Assembly: GCA_944326735.1 (NCBI GenBank)
Contig: CALVFC010000072.1
Location: forward strand, 1-7,344
DNA: 7,344 nt
Direction: 5' to 3'
DNA from: an uncultured Limosilactobacillus sp.
GTDB taxonomy: Bacteria > Bacillota > Bacilli > Lactobacillales > Lactobacillaceae
The position numbers were made by a program, and so were the translations under genes. This document shows, in pieces, positions 1 to 5,441 of this stretch (positions are counted from its first letter, which is position 1; the number at the start of each line of letters is the position of its first letter). The notes beneath the pieces were generated by a model. The model did no database searches, was not told the origin of the DNA, and was given only the letters and a program-made list of their open reading frames with translations.

Positions 1-342
1 GTAAAGCCCATAACCAGCTCCCAAAATCAGTCGGGAAATCAGGATGACCGTGTAATTGTTGACAAACATTGGTACTAAACCAGCGATCCCAACAATTGTG
101 ACCCCAGTCATAATGATCTTTTTGTCAGAGATGTGGAACCATTGTTGAAGCAGTGGTGATAACACAACGAAGATCATGACGGCGAAGGACGGCGTAGTAA
201 CAAGGTACTCCGATTGTGGTTGACTAATGCCTAGTGCCGCTTTTAATTGGGGTAGCGAACCCTGGATGGCGTAAGCACTTGTCACCATAAAGGAAACCGA
301 TAAGAAGGCCAGCTTAGTGACCATCGAATTCTTATTGTTCAT
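1..342 (-). CDS. MFS transporter, N-terminal part (runs off the left edge)
   Basis: I read 114 codons leftwards from the ATG at 342, open to the window edge. The product starts MNNKNSMVTKLAFLSVSFMV and has alternating hydrophobic segments at about residues 8-26, 47-66, 77-95 and 98-114, matching TM1 to TM4 of a 12- or 14-helix major facilitator permease. The TM2-TM3 loop (QQWFHISDKK) is a degenerate version of the MFS loop motif with its Asp and basic residues. TM4 carries SRLILGAGYG, the usual R-x3-G-x-G-x-G pattern. The ribosome binding site is AAGGAAAGAG, within 362-374 on the minus strand. It is probably a membrane importer or drug/metabolite exporter; the substrate cannot be told from this fragment. 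It is transcribed divergently from the flavoprotein gene and has a strong promoter overlapped by two palindromes, so it is likely inducible through a repressor. Family assignment is firm, function is not. Confidence 0.85.
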   Translation of the reverse strand, partial: MNNKNSMVTKLAFLSVSFMVTSAYAIQGSLPQLKAALGISQPQSEYLVTTPSFAVMIFVVLSPLLQQWFHISDKKIIMTGVTIVGIAGLVPMFVNNYTVILISRLILGAGYGLY

Positions 343-378
343 AGTGAAAAAATACTCTCTTTCCTTAGAGTGTAGGAT

Positions 379-394
379 TGACAAACGTTTATCA
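379..394. promoter_or_regulatory. Operator-like palindrome, copy 2 (downstream of start point)
   Basis: TGACAAACGTTTATCA is the second copy, with 7 of 8 half-site bases symmetric. It lies 55 bp centre-to-centre from the copy at 434-449 and just downstream of the predicted MFS transcription start. Binding here would block initiation or early elongation. With the other copy it makes a twin-operator arrangement. Confidence 0.6.
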
Positions 395-410
395 TTTTGC
401 TTGTGTGAAT

Positions 411-439
411 AATATACTATGGCCATTTTTAAATGTCAA
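411..439 (-). promoter_or_regulatory. Promoter of the MFS transporter gene
   Basis: On the minus strand there is a perfect -35 TTGACA (434-439), a 17-nt spacer and a -10 TATATT (411-416). Transcription would begin near 404, leaving a 5' leader of about 60 nt before the ATG at 342. The -35 lies inside one palindromic operator and the other operator lies just downstream of the start point. Confidence 0.7.
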
Positions 440-449
440 ACGTTTATCA
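434..449. promoter_or_regulatory. Operator-like palindrome, copy 1 (overlaps -35)
   Basis: TGTCAAACGTTTATCA is an imperfect 16-bp palindrome centred on AAACGTTT. It is identical to the copy at 379-394 except at one base and covers the -35 hexamer of the MFS promoter. The CG-centred AAACGTTT core resembles operators of LacI-family repressors (PurR/RbsR type), but the outer TG..CA arms sit one base further out per side than in a CcpA cre box. A TetR-family regulator is also possible. The regulator is not in the window. Confidence 0.6.
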
Positions 450-524
450 AAAATTTTTGTAATCATTTTCATTGTTGACAATAAGCAATTTATGAAAACA
501 ATAATGAAAGCTTATGGGTCGCTG

Positions 525-556
525 CTTTCCACTTATTACCGAAAATAAGTGAAAAG
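525..556. repeat. Inverted repeat in the divergent intergenic region
   Basis: The left arm CTTTCCACTTATT (525-537) pairs with AATAAGTGAAAAG (544-556): 12 of 13 positions pair, with one C-A mismatch and a 6-nt loop ACCGAA. There is no T-run on either side, so it is not a terminator. It lies just upstream of the flavoprotein gene and could be an operator, or a leader hairpin if transcription starts upstream. The function is unknown. Confidence 0.5.
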
Positions 557-573
557 GTGAATAAGCAGGAAAA

Positions 574-602
574 TATTTTTTTGCCGGGCACTATGGTATG
601 GT
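574..602 (+). promoter_or_regulatory. Candidate promoter of the flavoprotein gene
   Basis: An extended -10 element, TGGTATGGT (594-602; TG at -15, hexamer TATGGT), lies 26 nt upstream of the ATG at 629. The -35 position (574-579, TATTTT) is poor. An alternative is TTGACA at 475-480, itself inside the 12-bp palindrome ATTGTTGACAAT (471-482), but no good -10 follows it at normal spacing. Weak call. Confidence 0.3.
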
Positions 603-628
603 GAAGAAAACCATTATGGAGGTGCACA

Positions 629-1762
629 ATGAAGAAATATGACTACATTTTAATTGGATCCGGTCCCGCTGCATACCGGATGTCTAATTTGTTGGCAGGA
701 ACCTCGCGTCAAGTATTAGTGATTGATGGTGGCGAGTTCGGTGGTACTTGCCCAAACTATGGTTGTGAACCGAAGATCTTTCTTGAAGGCGCCACCCGTG
801 CGGTGTTACAAAATCAACAACTCTTGGGACGGGGCATTAAGCACGCTGCCCAGATTGACTGGCACGATTTAATGACGACTAAACTGAATCGGTTCAACCC
901 GTGGCCTGGGGAAACCAAGGAAATTATCGCCAAAAGTCACGATGTGGAAGATGGGTATGCCCACTTTATTGATGAGAATACGGTGGTCGTTAATGGTCAT
1001 GAATACCAGGGAGACCATATTATCATTGCTACTGGTCAGCACCCGAACCACTTAGACATTCCAGGTGACCAGTGGACCCATACTAGTACTGATGTTTTAT
1101 CGTTACCCCATTTGCCACAGCACGTCACCTTCATTGGGGCTGGCTATGTTGCAATGGAGCTAGCAACAGTGCTGGGTGCCGCTGGCGCTGCGGTCACGTT
1201 GATTGACCACTCCGAGCGTCCACTGAAGGGCTTCCCAGCTAAGCAGGCGGCGGTCGTCAAGAAAGCAATGGAAGATCGGGGGATTGAGTTCCTGTTTAAC
1301 ACGGGTGTTCAGGCAGTCCAGCAGCAAGATGAAGGCTTTATTGTGCAAACTGACCATGGTGAGATTCCAACTGACTATGTTGTCGATGCTAGTGGACGCC
1401 GGCCGAACATTGAACAATTGGCTTTGGACAAAGCGGGTGTTCAATATGATCGTGGGGGTGTGATTGTCAATGATCACCTACAGACCAGTAACCCCCACGT
1501 TTATGCGATTGGGGATGTGGTCAGTCGGCCGCAAGCCAAGCTCACCCCGGTCGCTGAGTTTGAAGGTCAGTACCTCTTTGATTACTTAGAGGGTCATTCA
1601 AAGAAAGCAATCGAATACCCAACGATTGGGACAGCTGCCTTTACCTTCCCAGAAATTGCGGCAGCGGGAGTTCAAGCAGACAACGTTAAGAATGACACTG
1701 CCTACCAGGTAAAGTCGTTTGACCTGCACTATTCGAGTGTAGCAGCTGGTCAAGATGGCTAA
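629..1762 (+). CDS. FAD/NAD(P)-dependent disulfide-reductase-family oxidoreductase, cut short by an in-frame stop
   Basis: This belongs to the glutathione reductase/dihydrolipoamide dehydrogenase-like two-dinucleotide-binding flavoproteins, soluble and cytosolic. Seen in sequence: the FAD-binding GSGPAA at residues 10-15 with acidic D33; the redox-active pair C41 and C46 in GGTCPNYGCEPK; ATG at 134-136; the NAD(P)-binding GAGYVAME at 170-177; SGRRPN at 255-260; and the second FAD motif AIGDVV at 293-298. The C-terminal dimerisation domain begins near residue 325 but stops at residue 377, at a TAA (1760-1762). The same frame then continues to 1954 with family-like sequence, so the original protein had about 441 residues, normal for the family. 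The truncated product lacks about half of the interface domain and is probably unstable or inactive. The start is supported by GGAGGT at 618-623, 5 nt before ATG. The exact substrate (glutathione, coenzyme A or another disulfide, or a metal) is not resolved. Confidence 0.85.
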   Translation: MKKYDYILIGSGPAAYRMSNLLAGTSRQVLVIDGGEFGGTCPNYGCEPKIFLEGATRAVLQNQQLLGRGIKHAAQIDWHDLMTTKLNRFNPWPGETKEIIAKSHDVEDGYAHFIDENTVVVNGHEYQGDHIIIATGQHPNHLDIPGDQWTHTSTDVLSLPHLPQHVTFIGAGYVAMELATVLGAAGAAVTLIDHSERPLKGFPAKQAAVVKKAMEDRGIEFLFNTGVQAVQQQDEGFIVQTDHGEIPTDYVVDASGRRPNIEQLALDKAGVQYDRGGVIVNDHLQTSNPHVYAIGDVVSRPQAKLTPVAEFEGQYLFDYLEGHSKKAIEYPTIGTAAFTFPEIAAAGVQADNVKNDTAYQVKSFDLHYSSVAAGQDG

Positions 1763-1954
1763 TCCGGTCAGGCAACTTTAATCTTCAAAGGCAACTTATT
1801 GGTTGGTGCGAGCGAAGTTAGTGATTACGCCGCGGATGATATTAATAATTTCTTGCCAGTGATTGGCTTAAAAGTCACTGGTGACCAATACCGCCAAGCA
1901 GTGATTGCCATTTATCCGGCATTAGCTGATAAGATCGGTAGTAGTTTAAATTAA
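1763..1954 (+). pseudogene. Detached 3' end of the flavoprotein gene (after the premature stop)
   Basis: Read in the same frame as 629-1762, this stretch encodes 63 further residues (SGQATLIFKGNLLVGASEVS and on to DKIGSSLN) ending at TAA 1952-1954. It is the rest of the dimerisation domain: SGQATLIFK and VGASEVSDYAADDINNF are typical of the family. There is no frameshift and no start codon with a ribosome binding site, so it is not an independent gene. A single base change (for example AAA, CAA or GAA to TAA at 1760-1762) explains the break, and the undecayed frame suggests a recent mutation or a sequencing error. Where classical disulfide reductases have the catalytic His of the HPT motif, this protein has Tyr-Pro-Ala (residues 430-432 counting the stop as 378). 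Confidence 0.8.
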
Positions 1955-1957
1955 AAC

Positions 1958-1991
1958 AAGCTCGCATCTGGTAATCCAGGTGCGAGCTTTT
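1958..1991. terminator. Bidirectional intrinsic terminator between flavoprotein and AKR genes
   Basis: The left arm AAGCTCGCATCTGG (1958-1971) pairs over 14 bp, with one T-G wobble, with CCAGGTGCGAGCTT (1976-1989) around a TAAT loop. TTTT follows on the plus strand, and on the minus strand the tail is TTGTTTTAA. It ends both convergent transcripts. Confidence 0.85.
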
Positions 1992-1997
1992 ACGTTA

Positions 1998-2840
1998 TTA
2001 GTATTGACGATTTTCCTCGTAGGTTAATTCTGGTTCCCGGCCCGTCCGCGTGAAGGTGTTCAGGGCATTGATCTGATTCATTTCACTGCTGCTGAGCTCA
2101 AAGTCATAAATGTTAGCATTTTGCGTGATCCGTTCTGCATGAACCGACTTAGGGATGAAGGAAACACCCCGTTGAAGGTGCCAACGGAGGATTACTTGAG
2201 CAGTTGATTTGCCATGCCGCTTAGCAATCTCTTGGATTTCGGGGATTTGGAGAACGGCACCTCGACCCAGCGGACTCCAGGCTTGGGTCACAATGTGGTG
2301 GGCCTGGTTAAAGGCCAACATTGGTGTTTGTGTTAAACGGGGGTGCAGTTCAATTTGGTCCACCACTGGCATTTCGTGAGCCTTGGTAGCAAGGTATTGA
2401 AGGTGGATAATTTGATAATTGCTGACCCCGATGGACTTAGCCAGGCCTTCCTTCTTCATATCCTCAAAGGCTCGCCAAGTGTCAAAGAAGGCGCGTTGGA
2501 TTGGCCAGTGAACAAGGAGAAGGTCGACATAGTCCGTCCGGAGCTTCCGCAATGATTCCTTAACAGAGTTGATTGCGGAGTCGTAACCTTGGTTAACTTC
2601 AGAAACCTTGGTTGTCAGAAAATAATCTTCCCGGGGGATGCCAAGCTGTTCAAAGGCAGCCCCTACTTGGCCTTCGTTACCGTACAGTTGCGCGGTATCA
2701 AATAAGCGGTAGCCATCTTTATAGGCTTGCCGAACCGCGTCGGTCATTGTTTCCTGACCGTCGACCTTGTACAGGCCAAACCCTTCCTGGGGCATTTTAT
2801 TGCCGTCAGCGAGGGTGAGTAAATTTGTTTTAATATCCAT
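1998..2840 (-). CDS. Aldo/keto reductase (AKR superfamily, 2,5-diketogluconate reductase-like)
   Basis: A cytosolic NADPH-dependent carbonyl reductase of 280 residues with a (beta/alpha)8 barrel, the usual length for bacterial AKR5-like enzymes. The catalytic tetrad is complete: D48, Y53 (in FDTAQLYGNE), K78 (TTKV) and H111 (LLVHWP). The family signatures GVSNY (138-142) and IPKSVHAERITQN (229-241) are present; K231, S232 and R237 sit where this family contacts the 2'-phosphate of NADP(H), which favours NADPH. The start is supported by AAGAAGGT (minus strand, 2848-2855), 7 nt before ATG. It is a single-gene unit convergent with the broken flavoprotein and separated from it by a shared terminator. 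The likely role is reducing aldehydes, methylglyoxal or keto-sugars; the substrate is not predictable. Family call is very secure. Confidence 0.95.
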   Translation of the reverse strand: MDIKTNLLTLADGNKMPQEGFGLYKVDGQETMTDAVRQAYKDGYRLFDTAQLYGNEGQVGAAFEQLGIPREDYFLTTKVSEVNQGYDSAINSVKESLRKLRTDYVDLLLVHWPIQRAFFDTWRAFEDMKKEGLAKSIGVSNYQIIHLQYLATKAHEMPVVDQIELHPRLTQTPMLAFNQAHHIVTQAWSPLGRGAVLQIPEIQEIAKRHGKSTAQVILRWHLQRGVSFIPKSVHAERITQNANIYDFELSSSEMNQINALNTFTRTGREPELTYEENRQY

Positions 2841-2864
2841 GAAATGACCTTCTTTCCTATCTTT

Positions 2865-2893
2865 ATGATCGCTTTATTAAATTCATAAGTCAA
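2865..2893 (-). promoter_or_regulatory. Candidate promoter of the AKR gene
   Basis: On the minus strand: -35 TTGACT (2888-2893), 17-nt spacer, -10 GATCAT (2865-2870, 4 of 6 consensus bases). It begins just beyond the terminator of the upstream class A-like gene, about 25 nt before the AKR start codon. Good -35 and spacing, weak -10. Confidence 0.4.
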
Positions 2894-2914
2894 AAATCCT
2901 GCTTATCACGAGCA

Positions 2915-2950
2915 AAACGGGCTGCTTGTTCGTTAAGAAGCAGTCCGTTT
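2915..2950 (-). terminator. Terminator of the class A beta-lactamase-like gene
   Basis: AAACGGGCTGCTT (2915-2927) pairs with AAGCAGTCCGTTT (2938-2950), a 13-bp stem with one G-T wobble and a 10-nt loop. On the minus strand it lies 16 nt after the stop of the class A-like gene and ends in a short TTTT run before GCTC. The U-tract is short, so termination may be partial and readthrough into the AKR gene is possible. Confidence 0.65.
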
Positions 2951-2966
2951 GACGATATATGAAGTT

Positions 2967-3737
2967 TTAGTCGAGAATTGAGTTCGTTACCCGCGCCAGC
3001 TGGGCAATGACATCCTCACCACTCTGCATTGATTGGTTGTGGTCACTGTAAACCGCAATTGTATAGCTTGTCCCGTCATCATTCTTAACGTAACCAATAC
3101 TATTGACAATCCACTTTTCACTACCGTTTTCGAGCCAGCCATTTTTGACTGCCCAGTGGTTGCCGGCAGCGGTGATCCCCCAGGCCTGGTCAGGATCAAC
3201 GTTTTCCATTAATTCTTTAATGTAGTCTCGTGAATTGGCAGTTAACAATGAAGATTTGTAAAAAATGTTGTTTAACAGCTTAAGTTGGTCGCGAGGTGTG
3301 GTCGTGGATAATCCCCATGAACCTGAAGCGATGGAATGATTCATGCCAAACTGGTTGAAGGTTGATTGTAAACCGGACTGGCCACCGAGGTCCTTAAATA
3401 ACTTGTTCGTTGAGTAATTGTCACTTTCCTCAATCATAGCCTTAGCTAATTTCTTCTGGTGGGTAGTTAAGTTCCCGTTCTGCTTCATCAACAAGCCTGC
3501 CAAAACAGAGACCTTGACCGTACTGGCCATGTGGTAGCGGTGGTCAGGAACGTTGGATGAATAGTAAGTACGGTGCTTTTTACTAGAATAAACGGCGATC
3601 CCCACCTTGTTGTTCGAGGTATAGGTGATCTTGCTCCACGCGGATTTAAGTCGGGGACTAGTAGCGGTGAAGTGGTGAATCCCCCAGATTGCTAGGAGAA
3701 TTAACAAAATGATGGAAATTAATCGACGACGACTCAT
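2967..3737 (-). CDS. Membrane-anchored class A beta-lactamase-like serine hydrolase
   Basis: A 256-residue protein of the serine beta-lactamase/penicillin-binding fold, acting outside the membrane. Numbering is from the upstream ATG at 3746. A hydrophobic segment at 9-22 after MSRRR is a signal anchor or uncleaved signal. The active-site set is S75-T-V-K78 (SxxK), S108-D-N110 (SDN loop) and K201-N-G203 in place of KTG. The omega-loop Glu of true class A enzymes (ExxLN) is not visible: the segment before TTTP reads ASGSWGLS. This suggests a penicillin-binding or D,D-peptidase-like protein rather than an antibiotic-hydrolysing one. I start it at ATG 3737 because AGAGGA (3747-3752) abuts the ATG at 3746 with no spacing but sits 9 nt from 3737. 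It is divergent from dacA, implying a cell-wall role. Fold is certain, activity is inference. Confidence 0.88.
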   Translation of the reverse strand: MSRRRLISIILLILLAIWGIHHFTATSPRLKSAWSKITYTSNNKVGIAVYSSKKHRTYYSSNVPDHRYHMASTVKVSVLAGLLMKQNGNLTTHQKKLAKAMIEESDNYSTNKLFKDLGGQSGLQSTFNQFGMNHSIASGSWGLSTTTPRDQLKLLNNIFYKSSLLTANSRDYIKELMENVDPDQAWGITAAGNHWAVKNGWLENGSEKWIVNSIGYVKNDDGTSYTIAVYSDHNQSMQSGEDVIAQLARVTNSILD

Positions 3738-3746
3738 TTGGCGCAT

Positions 3747-3752
3747 TCCTCT
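3747..3752 (-). promoter_or_regulatory. Ribosome binding site that decides the start of the class A-like gene
   Basis: AGAGGA on the minus strand lies directly against the upstream in-frame ATG (3744-3746), leaving no spacer, and 9 nt before the second ATG (3735-3737). The second is therefore the better start, giving MSRRRLISII as the N-terminus. Confidence 0.55.
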
Positions 3753-3781
3753 ATTTCTGATTGATAATAGTCATAAAAATA

Positions 3782-3810
3782 ATAATAGCATTCAAAATGA
3801 TAATCGTAAA
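3782..3810 (-). promoter_or_regulatory. Promoter of the class A-like gene
   Basis: On the minus strand: extended -10 TGCTATTAT (3782-3790; hexamer TATTAT at 3782-3787), a 17-nt spacer and -35 TTTACG (3805-3810, 4 of 6). The start point would be near 3775, about 38 nt before the preferred start codon. The direct repeat GATAATC (3799-3805 and 3812-3818, 13 bp apart) overlaps the -35 region and could be a regulator half-site pair. Confidence 0.55.
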
Positions 3811-3898
3811 CGATAATCAAAATTTTAACGAAAACGTCACATTTAAATGACATAAAGTGAGCTATCATTGTTAACAGCATTGAAGGAGGACGGATTAG

Positions 3899-5146
3899 AT
3901 GGTCCAAAAAGTAATTCGCTGGTTGGCAATTGTGGCCACCACAATCTTAATCGTAAGTAGCGCGCTCCTGCCTAGCAGTTCAGCCCAGGCCGCAGCATTC
4001 AATTTAAATGCGCGGTCGGCATACGCGATTGATGCGCAAACGGGGCAGGTACTCTACCAAAAGAATGCCCGTAAAAAGTATCCAGTCGCTTCATTGACTA
4101 AGGTGCTAACCCTAGCGGTGATTGAACAGGATGTTGCTGCACATAAGTTGAGCTGGAATCAAAAGGTGAAGGTTACTCCGGCGGTCGCAAAAGTCGCTAA
4201 TGATTGGCATTTCTCCAATGTTCAGTTGATTGCTGGGGAATCCTATACGGTTCGTCAGCTAGCCGAATCAATGATGATTGTGTCGGCGGATGGTAGTACG
4301 GAGGCGTTAGCCCTGGCAGATGCCGGTAGTACCGCCGCCTTTAATAAGAAGATGCAGGCGGTGGCTCACAAGGCCGGTGTTAAGGACGCCAAGATCTACA
4401 ACATGATTGGCCTGCCGAATGGCGATTTAGGGAAGAATAAGATTAAGGGTGTCAATAAGGACGCTGAAAACCTGTTCTCCGCACGTGATATGGCGTTGAT
4501 TTCTAAATACCTGGTTGATAAATACCCGGATGCATTAAAAATTACGAAGACTAAGTTTGCCAATTTCCGGGTAAGCGATGGGCAAAGTGAACGGCTAGTG
4601 AATATTAATGCCTTACTACCTAAGAATGGCTTTGCCCCTAAAAACGGGGAAATTGATGGTCTGAAGACTGGTAACACGGACGCTGCTGGTAAGTGCATTA
4701 TCACTACGGGAACCTTTGATGGGCGCCGGATTATCTTGGTTGCTTTGCATACCAAAGGCGACTGGAACCGCCAGTCAAAGGAATCTAAAGAGTTTTACGA
4801 GCAGTTAACTGATCGCTACCAGCCGGTAACCTTGAATACCACTCAACAGGTTAGTCGAAAGGTCCAAAGAATGCGCGTCGTTCATGCGAAGAAACGCCAT
4901 TCAACGAAGGTGGACCTCCAGCAACCAACTGCTGTTTGGGTACCTAAGGGGATGACCTGGCAGCAGATGAAACCAGAACTAACTGTTAAGAAGGCTGACC
5001 GGTCGATGACGGGCCGCTTGAAGGCCCCAGTTAAGAAGGACCAGCAGGTCGGTTACCTAGTTCTCCACCCTGGTGATTTGCCGAAGGTTAAGGTGCCGGT
5101 GAAGGCCCTGAACGAGGTGCAGAGGAGTGGATGGTTCGATTTGTAA
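3899..5146 (+). CDS. dacA: D-alanyl-D-alanine carboxypeptidase (penicillin-binding protein, S11 family)
   Basis: A secreted enzyme that trims the terminal D-Ala from peptidoglycan pentapeptides and so controls cross-linking. Of its 415 residues, 8-24 are hydrophobic, followed by AQA (29-31), a likely signal peptidase I site. The peptidase S11 domain (about 34-285) has the nucleophile S65 with K68 (ASLTK), the second motif region S129-A-D131 where SxN is usual, and K256-T-G258 (DGLKTGNTDAAG). A PBP5-like beta-rich C-terminal domain follows (about 305-400). Family members usually end in an amphipathic membrane-anchoring helix; this one stops at QRSGWFDL without a clear one, and a structured repeat element starts 4 bases after the stop. 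AAGGAGGA (3883-3890) lies 8 nt before ATG. The promoter is unclear; TATCAT at 3863-3868 is a possible -10 with no good -35. Divergent from another serine penicillin-fold gene. Confidence 0.93.
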   Translation: MVQKVIRWLAIVATTILIVSSALLPSSSAQAAAFNLNARSAYAIDAQTGQVLYQKNARKKYPVASLTKVLTLAVIEQDVAAHKLSWNQKVKVTPAVAKVANDWHFSNVQLIAGESYTVRQLAESMMIVSADGSTEALALADAGSTAAFNKKMQAVAHKAGVKDAKIYNMIGLPNGDLGKNKIKGVNKDAENLFSARDMALISKYLVDKYPDALKITKTKFANFRVSDGQSERLVNINALLPKNGFAPKNGEIDGLKTGNTDAAGKCIITTGTFDGRRIILVALHTKGDWNRQSKESKEFYEQLTDRYQPVTLNTTQQVSRKVQRMRVVHAKKRHSTKVDLQQPTAVWVPKGMTWQQMKPELTVKKADRSMTGRLKAPVKKDQQVGYLVLHPGDLPKVKVPVKALNEVQRSGWFDL

Positions 5147-5149
5147 TGA

Positions 5150-5254
5150 GTGCGAGCCCGTTAAAACCTCCCGGTGGCTAACGTTTGCTCCGACAAACGG
5201 CGACTTGTCGTCGGCGGAGGAGTGCGTTAGCTCGAGGGAGGTTAGGGCGAACAC
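5150..5254. repeat. Long nested inverted repeat (structured element) downstream of dacA
   Basis: The arms pair in order with short internal loops: GTG 5150-5152 with CAC 5252-5254; GCCC 5156-5159 with GGGC 5245-5248; AACCTCCC 5165-5172 with GGGAGGTT 5236-5243; GCTAACG 5177-5183 with CGTTAGC 5225-5231. The apical part can fold further (CTCCG 5188-5192 with CGGAG 5215-5219; ACAA 5193-5196 with TTGT 5205-5208). The total is about 105 nt. There is no U-run after it, so it is not a simple terminator. It could be the 3' leader structure of the dacA mRNA, a small structured RNA, or a miniature interspersed repeat. Short open frames across it on both strands have no ribosome binding site and no recognisable domain. 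I do not recognise an Rfam family. Confidence 0.6.
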
Positions 5255-5342
5255 GTTACGACTCGGTTGCAGTAGAACCTTCGCTACTAGTCCTTCCCGG
5301 GGAGCACGTTATGACTCGGCTGCAGTTGAACCGTTAGCTACT
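5252..5342. repeat. Two imperfect direct repeats, 53-bp period
   Basis: CACGTTACGACTCGGTTGCA and the bases after it (5252-5279) recur at 5305-5332 with 25 of 28 bases identical; both copies are followed after a few bases by GCTACT (5283-5288 and 5337-5342). Each copy can form a small hairpin: AGTAG 5271-5275 with CTACT 5284-5288 in the first, GCAGT 5322-5326 with ACTGC 5340-5344 in the second. They directly follow the long inverted repeat. A 12-base motif CCCGTTAAAACC (5157-5168) recurs as CCCGTTACAACC (5346-5357), roughly bracketing the whole structured region. Confidence 0.6.
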
Positions 5343-5386
5343 GCCCCCGTTACAACCTAACTACATTAGAACACCATTTAACTAAA

Positions 5387-5421
5387 AAAGATCCCGCAAT
5401 CGCAGTGATTGCGGGATCTTT
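5387..5421. terminator. galM: Strong intrinsic terminator of galM (also usable by dacA)
   Basis: AAAGATCCCGCAATC (5387-5401) and GATTGCGGGATCTTT (5407-5421) form a perfect 15-bp stem with a 5-nt loop. On the minus strand it is followed by a TTTTTT run, giving a textbook terminator 20 nt after the galM stop. On the plus strand the tail is TTTATCGTTTTA, so it can also end dacA transcripts. Confidence 0.92.
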
Positions 5422-5441
5422 ATCGTTTTAAACCCAGTGGA

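Noticed and set aside
475..505. Promoter with TTGACA (475-480) and AATAAT (500-505) for the flavoprotein gene
   Set aside because: The spacer is 19 nt and the -10 is weak; possible but not supported over the extended -10 at 594-602.
1160..1477. 105-codon minus-strand open frame inside the flavoprotein gene
   Set aside because: It is antisense to a well-conserved coding region, with no ribosome binding site or recognisable domain; a shadow frame.
2343..2818. Plus-strand open frames opposite the AKR gene
   Set aside because: Antisense shadows of a securely identified gene.
3840..3868. Promoter of dacA with -10 TATCAT (3863-3868)
   Set aside because: The -35 position at 17-nt spacing (CATTTA) is poor and there is no TG extension, so it is not listed as a feature.
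5150..5357. tRNA, T-box or known riboswitch in the structured region
   Set aside because: No cloverleaf, no T-box conserved motif and no known aptamer core; it also lies downstream of a plus-strand gene and is not the leader of any gene.
5127..5360. Open frame of 77 codons across the structured repeat (plus strand), and a 65-codon one on the minus strand at 5057-5254
   Set aside because: No ribosome binding site, Cys/Ser/Arg-rich composition, overlap with dacA and coincidence with inverted repeats; these are chance frames through the repeat.
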